Part shown: piece by piece, positions 7,916 to 10,105 of the stretch
Layout of the letters: the number at the start of each line of letters is the position of its first letter
Numbering within the stretch: the first letter of the stretch is position 1
Assembly: GCA_900617975.1 (NCBI GenBank)
Contig: UZAE01013524.1
Span: 1 to 10,105 of the forward strand
DNA length: 10,105 bases
Direction of reading: 5' to 3'
Source of the DNA: Rodentolepis nana
Lineage: Eukaryota; Platyhelminthes; Cestoda; Cyclophyllidea; Hymenolepididae
Notes under the pieces: generated by a model
Seen by the model: only the letters and a program-made list of their open reading frames with translations
Databases searched by the model: none
What the model was told of the DNA's origin: nothing
Made by a program: the position numbers and the translations under genes

Positions 7916-8841
7916 GATTTCAAAAGAAGTTTTAGATTTAAAGGATGAAAATTTGACTTATAATACTTATTGCCTAGAAATTTTCAAAATTTTAGAAAAA
8001 AATTGAGTTAATGTAATAACAAAACGTTATTGTTAATTTTTGGAATATCATAGGATTAACCAAATGTTTGCAATGTCCCTCAGTAACAATTAAATAAGTG
8101 GCACAAACTATCACTGATGGCAGACTGTCATTCATTTGTTAATAATAGGCTTTGTATCTCCAAATAATACTTTTCATAATAAAATTTATTTCATAACAAC
8201 CATTCAGCCTAGTCTATAGAATTTAATAATAAAATAAACGTCGGCATTTCTGCGCAAAAGAAAATAACCAATTTTGAAGTTGAGTGACATGTATTTTGCA
8301 TTTATAATTTTATGATTTCACATTAAACGCAGTTTCAAATAGAAAAATGTAAACCTGATAAAACATTATTTTAAACTCTTTCCTTTACTGTTTTGTCTCT
8401 TGATATTTAAACAAAAGTACATTTCAGGCCAAAAAAAATTACCCCATATATTTCAAACTATTGTTCCTAAATATGTAAACAATTAGGTGATATAGGGATA
8501 TTTCTTTTACGAATTGCAATTAAATTCTGATTTCTGTTGTTACAAACAGTAAAAAAACTTTAAGCGCGCAAATACTTGCAAATATTGAGACTGTCCCGGA
8601 AAAGCGATAAACATCTCTTACTATTTTTATTAAAGCATCTTTTAATACCTTCAGCTAAGCATTTAATTCGTTCATTGTTATATTTTCTAGAAAATTTACT
8701 TACGTTTTGATAGTTATCGTTATCCCTTTAATTGAAATTAGGCTTCCCAGAGGAGAAATAACATCAAATCAAAAAAAAATTTGAGAGAGGTGGGGAATAA
8801 TAGAGTGTTTCAAAATTGTAATAGAGACAGACACAAGGGTA
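7916..8841. other. AT-rich non-coding region between the two B modules
   Basis: No gene or RNA is recognised. Around 8160-8260 there is a faint possible match to 3865-3940 (shared strings such as aaatttattt and atttaataNNaaaataaa, and tctgNNcaaa), which would fit a shortened third copy of the larger repeat unit, but in DNA this AT-rich I cannot separate it from chance. Confidence 0.5.
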
Positions 8842-9324
8842 GAAAATCTGGTTACCAAAAACAATGACGCTTGATTTAAATACAGGGAGCGATTTGATAA
8901 TTAAAACTTCATTGAATGTTATTTTAAATTTCACAAACAATGAAATGTTCAAATCTCTACATTTCTAACATATTTACTGCAAATAAAGATTTCAGATTTT
9001 ATTTGAAAGCAGCGACTTAATTTTTGGAGCTACATATTATCTTACATATAAATTAAAATTCCTAGCTTCATTTAATTTTTAAGACCAAATGAATAGGAAT
9101 ACATGCTAGAGTAACATAAAAACAAAATTCTATTCTCAAATGAATATGAGTCCTGTACATTTCTAAAAAAATTGCAAGAATCACTGTTTGCAACTCACTA
9201 TGTAACTGTAAATATAGTCACCATTTAACACAAGTGTTGATTCAGGCTCTCGCAGGGAAATAACAAATTTACCCACTTGCGACATATCCATACCAAGGAA
9301 AATGAATCTAATCTCAAATAACAC
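8842..9324 (+). repeat. Repeat module B, copy 2
   Basis: This is the counterpart of 7430-7915. It runs directly into module A2 with no intervening sequence (ctcaaataacac then caatcatgctg), so the two modules are adjacent here. Confidence 0.8.
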
Positions 9325-9859
9325 CAATCATGCTGTAAACTAATGCAAGTGTGAGAGTTGCTTACAATAATAAAATCAAATTAGGCCAAATAAAATGTAT
9401 AAATATATTGTTGCATGTAATGTGAAAAAATATCGTATCGAAATAAATTCGTATGTCTGGTATATAACGCAATTGAAAATCCATATTTAATACTACAAGA
9501 ATGTTAAGGTAGATGATTGCCAAAATCGTTTCAAATTGATAAAGCGAGATAGGTTAATTTATGGATAATTATTATCGGATTTCCTGTGGTATGAAATTGT
9601 AATCTTTTGCTCTATTAAAAGTATAAAACAATAGAATCTGCCTCTGTAGTCATCTGAATGGACTTATCAACACGGCAAGACGTGTTTCAGATTACTTTAT
9701 CATTAATTTTACTAAACAAATTTATTTTATGCATTGTGAAAGAGAAATCAATACTTTTCTCGTTCAAAAAAAGAGTTAAAATAATTAAGCAAAATATATT
9801 TAGTTGGTAATAGCCATTTTAAAATTAAGCAAATTATAAATATATCGAAAATATAGACA

Positions 9860-9896
<37 letters not shown>

Positions 9897-10105
9897 GCAT
9901 TCATATTTGTCAATTCGTTTCGCTAATATAAGTTTGCTTAATTTTGAATTTATATTATTATACACCAAGATAAACCTAATTGACAGACGATGATTGACAG
10001 ATATATTTTCGTCTCAAAGCCTCCATTACTGAATTATGATTGACAAAAGCAGTATTTCAACCAAGATTATTTCAAATTCCAATTAAATTCAAATACAAAT
10101 TTATA
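9325..10105 (+). repeat. Repeat module A, copy 2 (continues past the window)
   Basis: It matches 2698-3459 to the last base of the window, with the offset drifting from 6627 to 6645 bp through small indels, including about 10 extra bases around ttttatgcatt near 9725-9736. Since the match is still strong at 10105, the true repeat is longer. Confidence 0.9.
9862..9893. repeat. (TA)16 microsatellite inside module A2
   Basis: Uninterrupted TA dinucleotides, at the position homologous to 3225-3258. Confidence 0.95.

Noticed and set aside
7661..7917. Overlapping open frames on both strands in module B1
   Set aside because: They lie on top of each other, are hydrophobic AT-rich translations, and are not preserved in module B2.
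8764..8952. 62-codon - strand open frame at the left edge of module B2
   Set aside because: It is short, has no recognisable motif, and is not kept in module B1.

Overview
This is AT-rich eukaryotic DNA, almost certainly from an arthropod genome. The only recognisable protein-coding material is the 3' part of a decayed Jockey-type non-LTR retrotransposon on the + strand. The style of its RNase H and C-terminal segments, together with the low GC content, makes a spider a reasonable guess; that is inference from family resemblance, not a database result. I see no bacterial operon, CRISPR array, rRNA, tRNA or intact host gene.

Positions 1-2147 hold the retrotransposon. In order, it contains the linker that follows the endonuclease, a few residues of the reverse transcriptase (RT) N-terminal side, an abrupt jump at about 795-805 to sequence beyond the RT core, an RNase HI domain (1144-1677), a C-terminal Cys-Cys-His segment in another frame (1676-2038), a short 3' UTR and an (AAAT)n tail. 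The copy is dead: it has in-frame stops, at least three frame changes, no room for the RT catalytic core, a Lys in place of the catalytic RNase H Glu and a Trp in place of the last Cys of the zinc-binding motif. Its 5' part has also been expanded by several separate tandem duplications, most with a period of 37-41 bp.

Positions 2148-10105 are non-coding, AT-rich and repetitive. Two repeat modules each occur twice in direct orientation: A at 2698-3459 and 9325-10105 (continuing past the window), and B at 7430-7915 and 8842-9324. Module A2 starts where B2 stops, and the copies A1 and B1 break at that same point. The order A...B / B-A is what a tandem array of a roughly 5.2 kb unit (2698-7915) would show, with a shortened unit between 7916 and 9324. 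Both A copies carry an (AT)16-17 microsatellite at the same internal position.

The rest is single-copy-looking AT-rich DNA with a few foldbacks. The best is a nested 71-nt hairpin at 6313-6383. There is also a pair of TGACGT sites beside an ETS-like motif near 3605-3635. I found no convincing gene in the 8 kb after the retrotransposon; the longer open stretches there lack an ATG, overlap on opposite strands, or are not preserved between repeat copies.
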